In this document: piece by piece, positions 12,067-24,610 of the stretch
Layout of the letters: every line of letters starts with the position of its first letter
Numbering within the stretch: position 1 is the stretch's first letter
Position numbers and translations under genes: made by a program
Notes under the pieces: model-generated
What the model was told of the DNA's origin: nothing
The model's input: only the letters and a program-made list of their open reading frames with translations
Databases searched by the model: none
Assembly: GCA_022570795.1 (NCBI GenBank)
Contig: JAKUDP010000023.1
Location: forward strand, 620,001 to 684,000
Source: Sphaerulina vaccinii
Taxonomy: Eukaryota > Ascomycota > Dothideomycetes > Mycosphaerellales > Mycosphaerellaceae
DNA length: 64,000 nt
Reading direction: 5' to 3'

Positions 12067-13049
12067 TCAAGCTGGAATGTCGACCGCACTCGCACGCCAA
12101 GCAGAGCCAGGGTAGGGGCGATGACACGACGGACATTCGTAGATGATAGTGTTTGGCGGCAGGTACCAGTCGAACTCATAAGCACAAGCTGAGCATTTGA
12201 GCCTTCTGGCCTGAGCACCTGGTGGATAAGGATACCAATTTAGCGCTTTCGCCACACCCTCGATGCGCATGGCTTTGGCTGTCTCGATAGCGAAGTCCGG
12301 GTATGTTCTCATCACAGCTTCGAGTTCGTCGCTCTTCGCATCATGCGACAGCAGCTGAGGATTTTTCGCTATCAAGAAGGCTATGCTGTTGCACATTTCG
12401 ATTGTGACACTTGGAGCACTGTATGCAACTGAAGCCGCTGGCGCGAGATCGGCTTGATTGACAATGCTGCTGAGGAGGGCCTGTCCTGCGTTAGCATGCG
12501 AATTTTCTCCGCGCTACGGGCGCTGCCCATTTGCGCCAAAGATACTGTTGAATGACGCAGCGTGTGGTTGGACGCAGAGCGATTATCCCAAGAGATATGC
12601 TACTCACTTTGAACCTCTCCACCGACAACGCAACCAGTCCCGAGATGTTGTACTTGTCCCCCAGTATACACATCTCTACGTGAAAGCAGAGCTTCTCGGC
12701 ATGGCTAGCATCTTCTTTGACTTCGTAGTCGAACTTGTAAATGTAGTCGATCATGGCCTTGACGCGGCTCACTTCGTGCTCGGATAGGTCGATCTTGCGT
12801 ATCTCTGATTCCTGGCTGAAATTAGCCCATGACTTCAGCAGCTCTTTCGTGGGCGCAGAGGGGGGCGCTTACCAGAAACGCGCCATTGCAGGATTTTGCC
12901 AACACACTCGACTGCAGAGATAGCACAAGTCGATGAACTTTCCACTGAAGCGAGCCGCAGACGATTGTGAAGTCGGCTAGATCAGCGCTGTCGAGAAATC
13001 GGGACACTCCAGTAGCGAAGGCAGAATATCTCTCGTGCGGGCTGGCCAT
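12067..13049 (-). CDS. BTB/POZ domain protein
   Basis: Three exons: 12873-13049, 12608-12811 and 12067-12480, giving 264 aa. Donors are GTAAGC and GTGAGT; acceptors are GCCAG and GACAG, with TAAC branch motifs. In both introns a closer CAG exists, but only the second AG keeps frame. The BTB core is clear: SADLADFTIVCGSLQWKVHR near residues 20-45, then CNGAFLESEIRKIDLSE across the first junction, then VKAMIDYIYKFDYE. The C-terminal part has two Cys pairs, CSACAYEF and CPSCHRPY, 20 or so residues apart, that could form a zinc ribbon; that is less usual in this group. Fungal BTB-only proteins are thought to act in protein-protein contacts, for example as Cul3 adaptors, but no partner can be inferred here. 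Confidence 0.87.
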
Positions 13050-13481
13050 GTCGAGTCTGTGGTCGTGCGGCTGTCTGTGAGCTTGGTTATTGTTGTCGAG
13101 CGGAGAGAGTTGAGAAAAGAATGCGGACCTACGGCTATGGCCTAGCAGCCGCGCTAGTGAAGCTTAAGTGATCGCCTCCTTTCTTTGGCTTCACGTCACT
13201 TCATTCGCTTCGCAGTACGAGAACTTGGTCTGTATCATCTCGTCCTTGCTCCATGAGTAGCGCCTGTCCACTCGCAGTGGTACTGCTTTGCTCACTTGCT
13301 GTTCACGCCGTCTTCTACATCGCATAGGAGTAATCTGTGATATCACGAGTGTTATGTTGATAGCGTAGATTGCTTCCGTTCGGAGGAAGGTCCACATCGT
13401 TCTCTGACCTTGATCCTTGCTCTTATGAACTCTGTACAGTTCTATACATCTGTCGTATATGTTTATTCATCACAATCATCC
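13050..13481. other. intergenic, no gene recognised
   Basis: 432 bp between two minus-strand genes: the BTB gene promoter and the 3' end of the large Zn2Cys6 gene. Nothing else seen. Confidence 0.35.
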
Positions 13482-16400
13482 TCAATCAGCAATTCTAATC
13501 TTCTCAATATCTTCTTCCACGCCCATCACGCCAATAGCCCAATTGAGCCTGGCCTCCTTCTTCGTCTTCACAAGACGTCTATCACCTTCATCCCCATCCA
13601 CAGGCGCGGCACTAGGATCCAGTCTTTCCCAGCTGCCATTCAGCCTTGGATCGCCACTGTTCGTATTATGTGGCCTCACAATTCTGGTATAAGGAGGTCC
13701 TCGCCCAGCTGCCGCGGCTTTGACCCAAGCAGTCTCGCATCCGTTTGCAATCAGTTCTGCGCTGCCCCAGCCTGTGCGTCGAGCGATGCTGAAGATGCGA
13801 GTCACTGTTTCGTAGCGCTGGCGAGGATCTTGGTATTGGACTGCTGCGAAAAAGGATGCCATGCAACTTTCGCACAGTGCTGCACCCAGACTTGGATTGA
13901 GCGCTTGGTCTTCAGGTCCGGGAACGATGCCTGCTACGATGCGGCCGATCTCCATCGCGTAATGTTTGGTCTCAGCAGCTGCCACGCCCGCTGCTACATG
14001 CGCGGCTGGTGGCATATGAGGATGTGCACGGATCGCGATGATGACAGCCATGTTGTATAGTGCCCACAAACACCCAATGTCATAAGTCCGGTAGAAGTAT
14101 GTTGGCCCAAATGCAGTATCGGTGGAGTGGTATGAATCTGATGCCAGAGGTTGGAATGCGTGGACGGCACTCAAGCTCAGCTGGAACAGCTCGAGTGCTT
14201 CGCGGATACGCCTGTATTCTTCGAGAGCTTCTTGTGTGGCTCGTGGTAGATCGAACTCAGCAGTCTTCGGCCTATTCGGATCTTGAGGAGTCGGAGGCAT
14301 GTTTGGGAAGGCTGAATATGAGTTCGGCATCTGTATGTTAGCTCTTGGAGGTGGCGCCATGCCATAGAAGTCTGGCATCGGCGGAGGAGCGCTCATTGGC
14401 ACATTGAAGCTGCCAGACATTGGGTGTCCATGGCTTGCCGAGACTGGGGTTGGCGGCGCTTGTGACTGTGGTGGACGTGGTATGTTCATACCAGGTGCAG
14501 GTCTCCACTGACCTCCATTCGCTTCCATTTGCTTGAGCTTTCTCTTGCGATCTCGTGATGCGAAGTCTGCAATGCGGCCAAGGAGCAGCACAAGATGATC
14601 AAAAGATCCGTACACTGCGTCGCCTCGTCCGAGAGGTGCTCGTGGAGGACAATTTGCCCATCTGTTGAAGTCCATGCTGTGTTTTGTTAGTGCTTAGCCA
14701 GAACAGGCCCGAACTATGACTTACAGTAAAGCATTGCCACTGACAATACTCTGTATGACATCCTGCTTGCAGTACCACCAATACAAGTCCTTGAGAATCT
14801 CGAACTTGCCAAGATCAAGTGCCGGAGGCAGCTTCATGGCAGAAGCTTCAACGTGGCCGAAGCTGTTATACTTCACCTCTGTGCCGAACATCAGGCTCAC
14901 GGTACGCTCGTCAACATCGGGCATCTGGTCCAATAAGTCTGCTTGCGAGTAAGGTTCTTCTGAACTATGCCGCCTCTTCTTACCAGACTGATACTGGAGT
15001 TTAATACGCCTCTCCATCTTCAGCCGCTGCAGTTCAGTTGTCATCTTCACGAAGTCTGTCTCAACAAACAGCTGCTTGGCTCCAGCTAGATGCATATTCC
15101 ACTTCATGTGGTCTGCAGTCATGATCTCGTAAAAGCCGAGCAACATCGACGCTGCAATGGTCGTGACCTTTAGCCTACTCTTCGGATTGCTGACAGCAGC
15201 GTGTATACGTCGAAGCGCCCACGCATAGTGCTGCATCGATGGAGTGGTGGATGCGCCTTGAAGGCGGGCGATATGTAGACTAGCCAGTGCCAACATTGCA
15301 TGAAGGAGACCCTGGTGGTGCAGCGCGGCCATGGGTAAGGTGTATGTCCATAAGCCTTGTTGCGAGATTGGCACCGTCCCATCGTTGAAGAGCACAGAAG
15401 AGCTGATCGGAGATCGCTCGAAGACTGACAAGCTTGGTCCAGTTGCCGAAATGAAGTGTGCAAATACCCTCGCAGTGGCAGGATTCTTCAATGGACTCGC
15501 CACGTACTCGACACGATATGTGTCCAGGATACCCTCGTAGATAAACGTGTCGTATCTGCGCATATGTAGACCACGTATGCTGATCTGCTTTCCTTCCAAC
15601 ACTTTTCCCAGCATGCGTTGGCGCTTGTAACTGCGATCTTGCGACACTGAAGTGTCAACATCCTGCTCTTCATCAGATTCATCCGAATCCACGTCGTAGT
15701 ACTCATCGTCCTGCGTCTCAACTGCGGCTGCATTGAGCATATATGTTGGTGTCTCGGTAGGAGGCGCATGAATTTCGTGCTCGTAGAACTCGGGCGTCGT
15801 CGGTTGTCCTGTTATTTTTTCCGCGAAAGGAGTCTGTATCTCGTGCTTGACGTGCTGATAGTGTTGGTACTGGCCGGCCTGCGGCTGCTGGCTGTTATCT
15901 ATTGATCCAAGGTGTTGCATCTGCCAATGCGGTTGCCACTGTGGGTGGGGTGTCGCATGAAAGCTCTGTTGCGAATGTGACAAAGTCCTAGATGATGCTG
16001 TAGACATGGGAGTCTGCATTGCAGCAGTCACATCAGAGGGAACCTCAGATGAATTGTCCGCCCACGGGTTGTGCGAAGGCATCGCTGGCGCGTTCGCTAC
16101 CTCGACATGTTGTCCTGCTTGCATAACAGGGTGGTTGTAGATGTGCAAGGTAGGATCGGCAGCTGAGGAGATAGAGGCACCAGCCACGCTGTTGGTCAGA
16201 GGTATGCCACCATAACCATTATGATCTTCAAGCCCTGTACGTGAAAACTGAATTGCTGAGTCCAGTGAGTCCGAAGGGCCATGCAAAATCGTTTGCGTAG
16301 AGCTGTGATCAGTCTGCAACTGAGGTTGATGGTGAGTTGCAAACGGGTCTTGTATGACATGGCCTGGACTTACGAGTCCGGCTCTTCTTTGCGGCTGGTA

Positions 16401-16889
16401 TTGCTGAAGTTCGGATGCAACACGTTGCATATGCTCTGGCTCTGGTGCTGGGACTTGCACATACTGTTGGCTATGCTGATCCCATACTGTTACAAACTGA
16501 TTTGGCGCAGGTCGTGGAAGCAGCTGTGTGTAGCTTGATGATTCTGATGCCGAGAACTGGACGACATGTTGCGGTACCGCGTCAGGAGGTGGTCCAGCTT
16601 GGAAAGTGATATGCGCTGCTCCATTTGCTACAGGCTGATATTCGAAGGTTGGTGGTTTGAACACTACGCGCTGGTTGTAGCCCTCACAATGGCGCTTGCT
16701 CTTGACGCAATTCGAGCACACTGGACGCTGTTCGCCACACTTGATGCGTCGTTTGCGGCATGTCAGACATCCTGTCTTGGTACGCTTCCTGGACAGTTTG
16801 GCCTTCAGGGCAGCCTCCGCATTGCACGTATCAGCAGTCTCCAGCTTGACCTCATGGTCGTAGTACCCGGCTTCAAATTCGGCCTGCAT
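13482..16889 (-). CDS. large Zn2Cys6 transcription regulator (1119 aa)
   Basis: Two exons, 14725-16889 and 13482-14676, joined across a 48-bp intron (GTAAGT donor, CACAG acceptor, GCACTAAC branch). The zinc cluster is C41-x2-C44-x6-C51-x6-C58-x2-C61-x6-C68 within TGCLTCRKRRIKC. A long Gln/His/Pro-rich, probably disordered stretch (about 80-390) follows, then an acidic DSDESDEEQDVD patch, then a middle homology region (about 430-720) of the fungal-specific type. Across the intron the protein reads NALLMDFNRWANCPPRAPL, a segment I recall as well conserved among these large ascomycete regulators. It presumably acts in the nucleus as a sequence-specific activator or repressor; target unknown. The gene is orderly, with no sign of decay. 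Confidence 0.92.
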
Positions 16890-19800
16890 TTAGGACAGAA
16901 ACAGCATATGACCGACTCTATATCGACCGAACTTCCGCATTGTCTTATGTTATTGGTAGTGATCCGTTTGGAAGAAGCGACGCAGCACAAATCAATGTCC
17001 GGGTATCTTGATCGAGAAGATGTCGAGACCAAATAGTACTCCAGAAGCTTGCGAGTAAGCCGGGTGGATATGTCTGACCTGCGCGATTGTCCAGGATCTG
17101 TCTTTAGATGTATTGTTGGTTGAGCGGTGCTCTCGACCGGGTTGACAGAACGTGGCACCAAGCCAGAGGCGTCGCGCAGCTGCGGAGAAGAGCGGACGGG
17201 AGAGGGCGGGTTAGCAGGAGAGCAAGCCTATACCAACGACACCGAGTGTTTCCTGCAGAAGTGCTAGAGCATGCCGTAGGGCAGGTGAAGACCAAACGCA
17301 GGAGTCATAAGTGGCGGAGAGGCTTCACTTATTGCAGCAAGGACCCCAGCAGTACCAGAGCCTCAAAATGGTTGTTAGCGCGGATGCAAGAGTCCGGCGG
17401 AGTTTATCTTACTGCCCCTCTCGAATTTGGGCTATATCACACCCTGGTTTAGGAATGTGTGCGCAAAGAGCTGTATCAGTTGCTGGCCGTCTTGACAGTT
17501 CGCGTGACAGCTCGAATAACATATGCGAGGCGATGCGACATGTAGAGAAGAGTTAGAGTTCCTTAATAGTCATCACGTCGTGCAAAGCATCTAGAAACAA
17601 AATCTTAATTTCCAGCGGTCGACTCAGGACCAGTGCTGCTGCTCTATTCGGAGCAATCCAATCTACTGGGCTCCTGAGGCTCCTGTTCAGATCCACCGTG
17701 CACGCGTTTTCGCCAGGATCGGGAACGGCATGTTGAACACCCCGAATAATCACGAGGATGGCGTGAGAGTTATGCCAACCTCGGCCATCGTCGTGCAGTA
17801 GTAGACCTTGGCGGATGAGATGTCCATTCGGTCGCAGTGAGACTCGGCTGAGGCCACCAGATTCGAGGGATGAAGTACCTTGCAAAGCCGAGAGGAGATA
17901 TTGCCGTGAACTTTTCTTTTCTTCGCGATGATGTGCGGTCAAGAAAGTCGAGAAGCCAGAGTTCACGCCTTCCAGGATAGCCACGAGCTGGGTTGAGCTA
18001 AAACGAGGACGATCCTATCCACAATCCGGGCGATCTCGAGAACGTGGGAAGCGTGTTCGCCGTGTGGAAGGCAAACTTTACGGCAAAGGCGCTCCTTTCG
18101 TGGAGTATAGGCTTGTGGCTAGTTCAGAGCTGAACGAGCTTCATGCCGCGATGCAGAGTAGTCTATCGCTGGGAAGCCTATCGATTTCCATACCAAGCTG
18201 AGAAGCCATTTTGCAGGATTCCTGGAAAGCCACGAGTGCGTAATAAGGTGACGTGAGGGTAAGCGCCCATTGTGCGATGGACCTGGCCGATTCACGATTG
18301 GATGTCGAGGGGGCCAAGATAAGGCTGGCAGCCAGTGAGTTGTCGTTGGTCACCCGTCGGGCGGGTTTCGTGTGGGAGCTGTCAAGAAAATGAAGATGGG
18401 AGATGTGATACGAAAGGGAGGAGGACCTGAAAGAGGCAGCGCATGCTAGGCCAGCATGTTGATCGGCATCTCAACAACGTGCAAGCGTGCTGCAGCGTTT
18501 ACCGGACCAGAGTAAGATCGTCGAGCAGCGGACTTCATACCATGCCACGAAGTGATGTCGATTGTGTAGCACACCTCACCGACCTCGCATGCCTGGGCAA
18601 GCTATCGAGCATTCCTGGGAGTGGCGACTGCCGTACAGTGCTGGAGATGATGGAAAATGAGAAAGAGCTGTGAGACCTTTGGGCAGGTGCGAGTGCTGAG
18701 ATTGGAGACCACACAAAATACCACAACACACAACATGCTGCCTGTCGGCGCCGCCACCAGACTACGACCGGTCTTGTATGAACAGGCCTGCTAGATAGTC
18801 CGGGTCTCTTCGCTGGGCCGACCATTTGAGAACAGCCGGCCGCGTCTACGACACACCTTGCACTGTAGTCGTCCTAGTCGCTGGAACACTGCACGAGATC
18901 TCCTCTGCTTGTGCCTGCAGGGTGTGCAACGTTGACACGCGTGTCGACTGGGCGCGCATATCATGTTGAAGTCATGCGAAAGACAGTGTGCTTATCTCAG
19001 CCTCGGTCCCACGACGAGTCTTCAATCTCGAGCGAGGTTTGTGTACGACATATGTACAGCGAATGTACCGGGCTGCAGCCGACTGAGCATAGCGTGACCA
19101 ACGACAAGTTCAAGACGAGCGGACTCGGTCATTGCCCGCTCTCATTACGCTCCTGTTGAAGCTGGTACAGGCGTGAAGTGTCGCACAGATACATATCGAC
19201 TCACTTCATCCTTGTGAGTGTGAGTACTGCCCCTTCGCAAAGCAATCATAAATTTCCTGTTGCGGGACTCTGGACAGCTTGCTATAGCCAAAGCGGCCGG
19301 ACGCGGATATGAGTGCCTCAGAATGGTGCTCTCAAACAAGGTACTCACATACAAAGCTCTTAACAAGCCACCTATTTGCAACGCCAAAGGCTTCGGCAAT
19401 AGCGTCGTGCCAAAGAAAGGGGACGACCAATCCTGTTCAATCTACAGTTATTGCAGAAGACACGTCGAGGCTTCACCGATGAGTGAAGAATCGGAAGGTT
19501 CGCAAATAGCTGATGAGGCGTGGAAGGCTGAGATGACAGCGCAATTTCACCGTAGAATATCTTTCCACTACCAGACTCAATTGGAGCTTTCGTGGGTCGC
19601 TTGATTTGTGTCTTGCATACATCTTGTACTGCTCGGATGGCAGCGGCTACTGGATCGGGACTTTTAGTCAAACGCGACCACTGCTTTCGTGAGGTTGTTC
19701 TGATCCATGCGTTAACAGCTTGGACTCGGTACAGCAAAGTTTCGACCCGAGCCTTGGTACAGAGTTCAAAGAGGTGGGTTCAATACAATCAAGCATCCTC

Positions 19801-21355
19801 TTCTGCTGATGGTCGATAGCTATCGTACCGCTGGCCTCAAGCTATCTTCAGAACGTTGACATCGCAGTACCAAACAACCGAACAACCCCCCCCCCCCCGT
19901 GGCCTCCGCTGTCAAGGTCAAAATGCATTACGAGCCCTGCTACCCATGCTTTTTCGGGGCTCCTGCTTTACTACTTACGAATCTGACTCCCTGGTTTCGA
20001 TCATGAGATAATACAGCAGAGCACTTGGATACCAATGATGTTGAACAGACCTGACACGAGATGGCTGGCGGAGGTCTGAGTCATTGAAGTGCGGGATACA
20101 GCGACCTCATGTCGCTTCTCCTGAGTAGTAACCTGAAGATGCGGGGCCCACACGGCGAAACACAAAGGATCCCAGTTCAGGCAGAAGATACAACCTATCA
20201 CAGACCTCCCAATAGTCAATACAAGAAACCTCCAGATCCTCCGCTTCGATCAGCAATTTATGCCTTTTCAGATCTACCAAGAACTTTGCGCACGCCATCG
20301 AGGCGAGTACAATGCGCCCGCAGTGCAGATGGCTATCTCAACGAAGCATCTACTTCCGGCCGGAGACTTGTCGAGGAAGTGGGCAGAACGCTGAGCAGCA
20401 CATGCGTCTGGACGATGATTATCGTGCTCTTGGAGTGCATCGATGCTCGCCTCGGACACCGCTTTCTGCCGTGACGATGCGATGCTGAACTCGATGAACG
20501 AGCTACTGCAAAAGTAGTCTGCATTGGGACCAGCAGGACATCAATGCCGTTGCGAGCCTCGAGAGCCATGGACGGGCCTCAGCTAGGATCGCCGCATTGC
20601 TGAAAGTGATAGCGATGACGAGGTAGTATGCAAACAACCTGCCTAATCGAGAGATAATCTCTTGCCTGCTGCAGGGATCATAGCTATCACAGATGAACTC
20701 TCACAAATCGAACATCCAGTAAGCTCGAGCACTCTAGCTAATGTTCGATTGTGTAATAGCATTGCGACTGCGAACCGAAACGGGTACCAGAGGCAGCCGA
20801 TTCAACACTCGGCACTCTGCAAACTTACCGAACCGTCTCAGGCACATATGTCGCAGGAACGGTGCGGAGGCCGCACCGGCGAGATTATCACTGGATCAGC
20901 CATTCATCGGTAAGACATATGCCGTGATTGCCACATGCTGAGTAGAGAAGAAGGCATCTGAACCCATTCAAGAGCTACCGGTGCTACCGGATGCGATGTG
21001 GAAACAGAGTGAAGTCAGGCACTCACACAGGTCAGGGCAATGGTCCATGCTCAGATATCAAACACCATAAGTATCTGTTCATAGCCGGAAATCTGAAGCT
21101 TCTCCCAAGCAATCACATAAGTTGGAGATCACAGCTCTTTGGACTTTCAAGCATATGGACTACTGCATACACATCAAACACTATTAAGGAGATATACCAC
21201 TACTCCAGTACATCAAGATTGCATGCACTAGGGATAGTGGTCGACCGTACTCAGTACATCACAGTCCATATCACTACCCCTAGTCCACCAAGCAACACCA
21301 CATACACGGAACTCCACGTACATGAAGCACGATTCCGCGCATAGCACCACTTAGC
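16890..21355. other. 4.5-kb stretch without a recognised gene
   Basis: Open frames up to about 143 codons on both strands, no recognised domain. A minus-strand stretch near 19372-19737 (VQAVNAWIRTTSRKQW...) faintly recalls degenerate F-box-type proteins but cannot be extended. The left part must include the promoter of the 1119-aa regulator. A C13 homopolymer lies at 19886. Confidence 0.4.
19886..19898. repeat. poly-C tract (13 C)
   Basis: An uninterrupted run of cytosines preceded by AACAA and followed by GTGGCC. Its length is likely to vary between isolates or between sequencing runs. Confidence 0.9.
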
Positions 21356-21978
21356 ATGGAGACCACTACCGCCGCTCAGACCGGATACGCCACCCAGCAA
21401 GTCAAATGGATCAACACATTGCTCGACCGTGTCATGAGCCCACCAACTGGTAACATTCCCATCTCACCAGCTCTCCGCTAAACACGCTAACACCTGAAAC
21501 AGCACCCACCTGGAACGACATACTCTTCCACAACGTTCCAACATCACTTGTCTCCGTCACCGAGGATCTACGAGTTTTCTGTACTCAATGCCAGCGATTC
21601 ACTATCACAATGCGCTTCAGCAGAGATGGAGCTGCGTGGTTCGAGTGCTCCGACCTCAAATGTCCCAACCAAGGACATGCAATACCTGAAGCCAACCAGG
21701 AACGACCTAGGTCTGACGAGAATCCCAATCAGATTCCAAGATCGGAACCTGCATCTGCTGCAGATGGTCAGCGAGTCGTGAGTCCTGAGAGATCTCCCAC
21801 TTACATTGCGAGATCAGTACCTGCACCTCATGGAGATCATAAGACAGGTTGCGATTTTGAGAAGGATGCAACCTGTCTCTGTGATGCTGTCGATGAGACA
21901 ATGCTGCCTCTGCAACCACGAGAAAGTGCAAAGACGGAGAACGAAAGCAACCGAGCATCTCGCCAGAGCCAGGGCTGA
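21356..21978 (+). CDS. small hypothetical protein with paired cysteines
   Basis: Two exons, 21356-21449 and 21503-21978, give 189 aa. The 53-bp intron has a GTAACA donor, a CGCTAAC branch motif and an AACAG acceptor. The protein starts METTTAAQTGYATQQ. Around residues 56-86 it has VFCTQCQRF...WFECSDLKCPNQGH, that is Cys-x2-Cys then Cys-x4-Cys, suggestive of a small zinc-binding fold. A second Cys patch, GCDFEKDATCLCD, occurs near 150. The C-terminus is Ser/Arg/Glu-rich. No signal peptide or membrane segment. I do not recognise the family. The clean intron and codon-like first exon support a real gene, though the C-terminal third could be mis-framed. Confidence 0.6.
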
Positions 21979-22139
21979 ACCCAATGCCTCATAATTCAGC
22001 TTCAAAAGCGATATATGCGAGATTGGAGGGTACAGCTCGCTTGTGACTAATGATGATTGGGTCACACATTGGTTTGAGGTGAACTGCCATGGAAATTTGG
22101 GGCCCTATATATGGAGCGGGACTCTATCTCTTGGATGAT

Positions 22140-22485
22140 GAACACAAAAGCGAGCCTCTTGGAAGGTATATCGAAGCGAGGCTAATCATACAAAAGCTAG
22201 GATCGCGGGAGCATACTTCAAAGCAAGGCTACGAACACAAAAACGCAGAAACACAAAAGCAAGTTTCCGGCATGTATATGAAAGGCGAGCTTATACCAGA
22301 GCGAGACGCTTGGAACGTACATCAAGTCGAGGCTATAGGTATATCAGCCAGAGACTGTAAAGTACACACAAGCAGGAACATTCAAAGGTATATCAACACG
22401 GGACTTCATGTACAAAGATCGAGAAGTTCGGAAGATACATCAAGGCAGAGCTCAAAACACATGTTCGAGCGTATATCAAGGCAGA
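22140..22485. repeat. degenerate short repeats of the type GGTATATCAA..CGAGGCT
   Basis: At least seven variants of one phrase recur at irregular 30-60-bp steps: AAGGTATATCGAAGCGAGGCT, GCATGTATATGAAAGGCGAGCT, AACGTACATCAAGTCGAGGCT, AGGTATATCAGCCAGAGACT, AAGGTATATCAACACGGGACT, GAAGATACATCAAGGCAGAGCT and GCGTATATCAAGGCAGA. A 134-codon plus-strand frame runs through the tract (22089-22493), but it looks like a product of the repeat and not a conserved protein. Confidence 0.65.
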
Positions 22486-22560
22486 TACGATGAAGGGGCA
22501 TAAAGCGATAGCACCGCTACGCGCTGCAGACGAAGATAGCGAGTGACGCGCAGCGATATA

Positions 22561-22790
22561 CAGCAGCGAGGACCGCGCTGTATAGAAGGAGGAGGAAGCG
22601 GAGTATACACAACAGCATACGACAACAGCATACCAGGGAACCGAGGACCGCGCTGTACAGAAGGAGGAAGAAGCGGAGTACACAGAACCGACAGTGGTCG
22701 CAGCATACCAGAGCAGCAGGAACCGCGCAACGCACAAGAGGAGGGGAAGCGCCGTATAGCAGAGGAAGAAACCGCATGTAACGACCCGCA
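22561..22790. repeat. three imperfect copies of a 75-bp repeat
   Basis: The phrase CGAGGACCGCGCTGTA and its variants occur at 22567, 22642 and 22717, exactly 75 bp apart, each followed by AGAAGGAGGA(A/G)GAAGCG-type purine-rich sequence. The third copy is more diverged. Because 75 is a multiple of three, every frame repeats a 25-residue peptide; none looks like a conserved protein. Confidence 0.8.
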
Positions 22791-22946
22791 CACAGGAAGA
22801 AAACCGTACACGACAAAAAAGCCAAAAACACTCAGAAAATCATAAAAAGAGAGGGATGGTGGATGAATCGTTCGCACATAGAAGTATACATACATACGAG
22901 AAATCCATTATCCCTCTCAACAATGTCTCGCTCTCACTTTCAGATC

Positions 22947-24110
22947 TCAAACAGCACCCAAATCCACCCTAACCCAATAAGTATCACCGATATACTTCCC
23001 ACCTAACCTCTCACTGACTTTCTTACTTGCCTCGTTGCCATGTATCACATAATCATGCGCCCATTGCGTTATTCCATCTTCCCAGAACCTCTCACCCATC
23101 CTGTCCTTCCATAGTTTGACAGCAAGTGCCATACCAAGCTTCCTACCCCTCCACTCTTCTTCAACGTGTAAGGAAGTGAGAGATCCGTCTAGGCCGACGA
23201 ACACCCAAGCTATAGGCTTGCCTGTTTCCTCTTTGAGGAGGGCGACGTTGGGGAGTTCGGCAAGAGTTCGTTCTTGTCGAGGGATTTGTGTTCGCGAGCG
23301 GACGAGGGCTAGATCGGAACGTTGGAGAGAGCCCCATTGCAAACCTTCTGGCAAGGTAGTGTCTGAGATGTCTGGCGGCAGGTTTGCAGTATCAAACACA
23401 TACGTCCAATTCGGTATCAACTTCTCATTCCCACTCTCAAAGACGTGTTTCAGTAGACCGTACTTCGCCAAGAGTCTTGTGGTGCTAGAGTGTACTGCTC
23501 CGCATAGTATCAGGTTCGGATTGAGGAGATGTGCAGAGTATTCTGTTCTTGAGATGCCTGAGATGTCTTTAATGGAGTTGGAAGCTGCTACTGATGCATG
23601 GATTTGTTCTTGGTGGATTGACTCTGGAGGCGGACCGAGGTCTTTGATAGCTTTGACGAGGGATATGAGGAGTGAAGCGTTCTTCTGATCTTCTGGTGAA
23701 TTCTCTTCCCATTTGTGCGCGAGAGATATTGTAGCATCACGGCTTGTCGAAAGTATCACATTGGGAATCTCTGACTCCCAGGAAGCGAAAATCCAGAATT
23801 CTGTCTCTGGTCTGCAACTTCTGTCTACGAATGCGATGAACCACGGAGCATCGTTTGGTGAAGGCGCTTCTCTGAGGTTGTCGATGTTTGTCAGAAGAGT
23901 AGAAGAGTCAAAGCAGCGGCCGAACTGAAGTCTTCTGTATACTAGGCGAGTCTGTCAGTGGATGTCATGCCAGGGTAGTGCCAGACAACTCTTACAAGGT
24001 ATCGATATGGGGAGATGTGGTCGAAGAATCCTCAATGCTTTGTCTATCGTGTCATGATGTTCTTTCGCGTCATTTGTAAGGTGATGAGCGTGGATATTGA
24101 GAGAGGTCAT
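22947..24110 (-). CDS. GNAT-family N-acetyltransferase-like protein
   Basis: Two exons, 23996-24110 and 22947-23941, give 369 aa. The 54-bp intron has a GTAAGA donor and a CCTAG acceptor. The ATG at 24110 starts MTSLNIHAHH. The C-terminal third carries the acetyl-CoA-binding fold: IAWVFVGLDGSLTSLHVEEE (beta strand 4), then WRGRKLGMALAVKLW, matching the R/Q-x-x-G-x-G/A pyrophosphate loop of GNAT motif A, then VIHGNEASKKVSERLGG. The layout of a long variable N-terminal half and a C-terminal FR47-type domain resembles glycine N-acyltransferase-like proteins in fungi. Substrate unknown. Cytosolic by absence of any targeting signal. Confidence 0.85.
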
Positions 24111-24610
24111 GGTGTCGGTGAGTTAGTAACGAAGTCTTGCTCGATCATTGCAGGATGGCATTGGATGAAGTGAACAAACAGTTATCATAGAAAGCTTGTT
24201 TGACTCACATGCATTTGCTCCACTTCCCGTAGCCTGCAGTTTCGGCTGTGAGTTGCCGCCTTAGACGTCAATTGGCCCCTTCAGAGCAGGTTGTCGAAAG
24301 AGATGAAGGTGGAAGGGCTGATTAAAAGTACTGTATTGTAACGACGAGATAGCGCTACCCATCCACAATCCAGGCTGATCTACGACGCCGAACTCCCAAA
24401 GCCAAGTATGGCCATGCTCGTAAGACGTCTAGAAGATACATGCCAAATGACTCAAGCAAATCTATGAGCATGCCGAAACTGCTCCTTTGATCGACTCGAA
24501 TGAGGTACTGCTCCCGAGTCCGCAGCTCGTAGTAGCGACACCCTTCCGACCCGATCTATCCTCGTGCCTCATGTTTCTCATATCTCTATATCCGGGTATC
24601 GTTCATTCGA
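24111..24610. other. intergenic, no gene recognised
   Basis: 500 bp holding the GNAT promoter and the 3' region of the DnaJ gene, both on the minus strand. No other signal seen. Confidence 0.35.

Noticed and set aside
19372..19737. F-box-like minus-strand fragment
   Set aside because: Only a vague resemblance; no LPxE motif and no extension in frame.
22089..22493. 134-codon plus-strand open frame
   Set aside because: It runs through degenerate repeats and has repeat-driven composition, so it is unlikely to be a protein gene.
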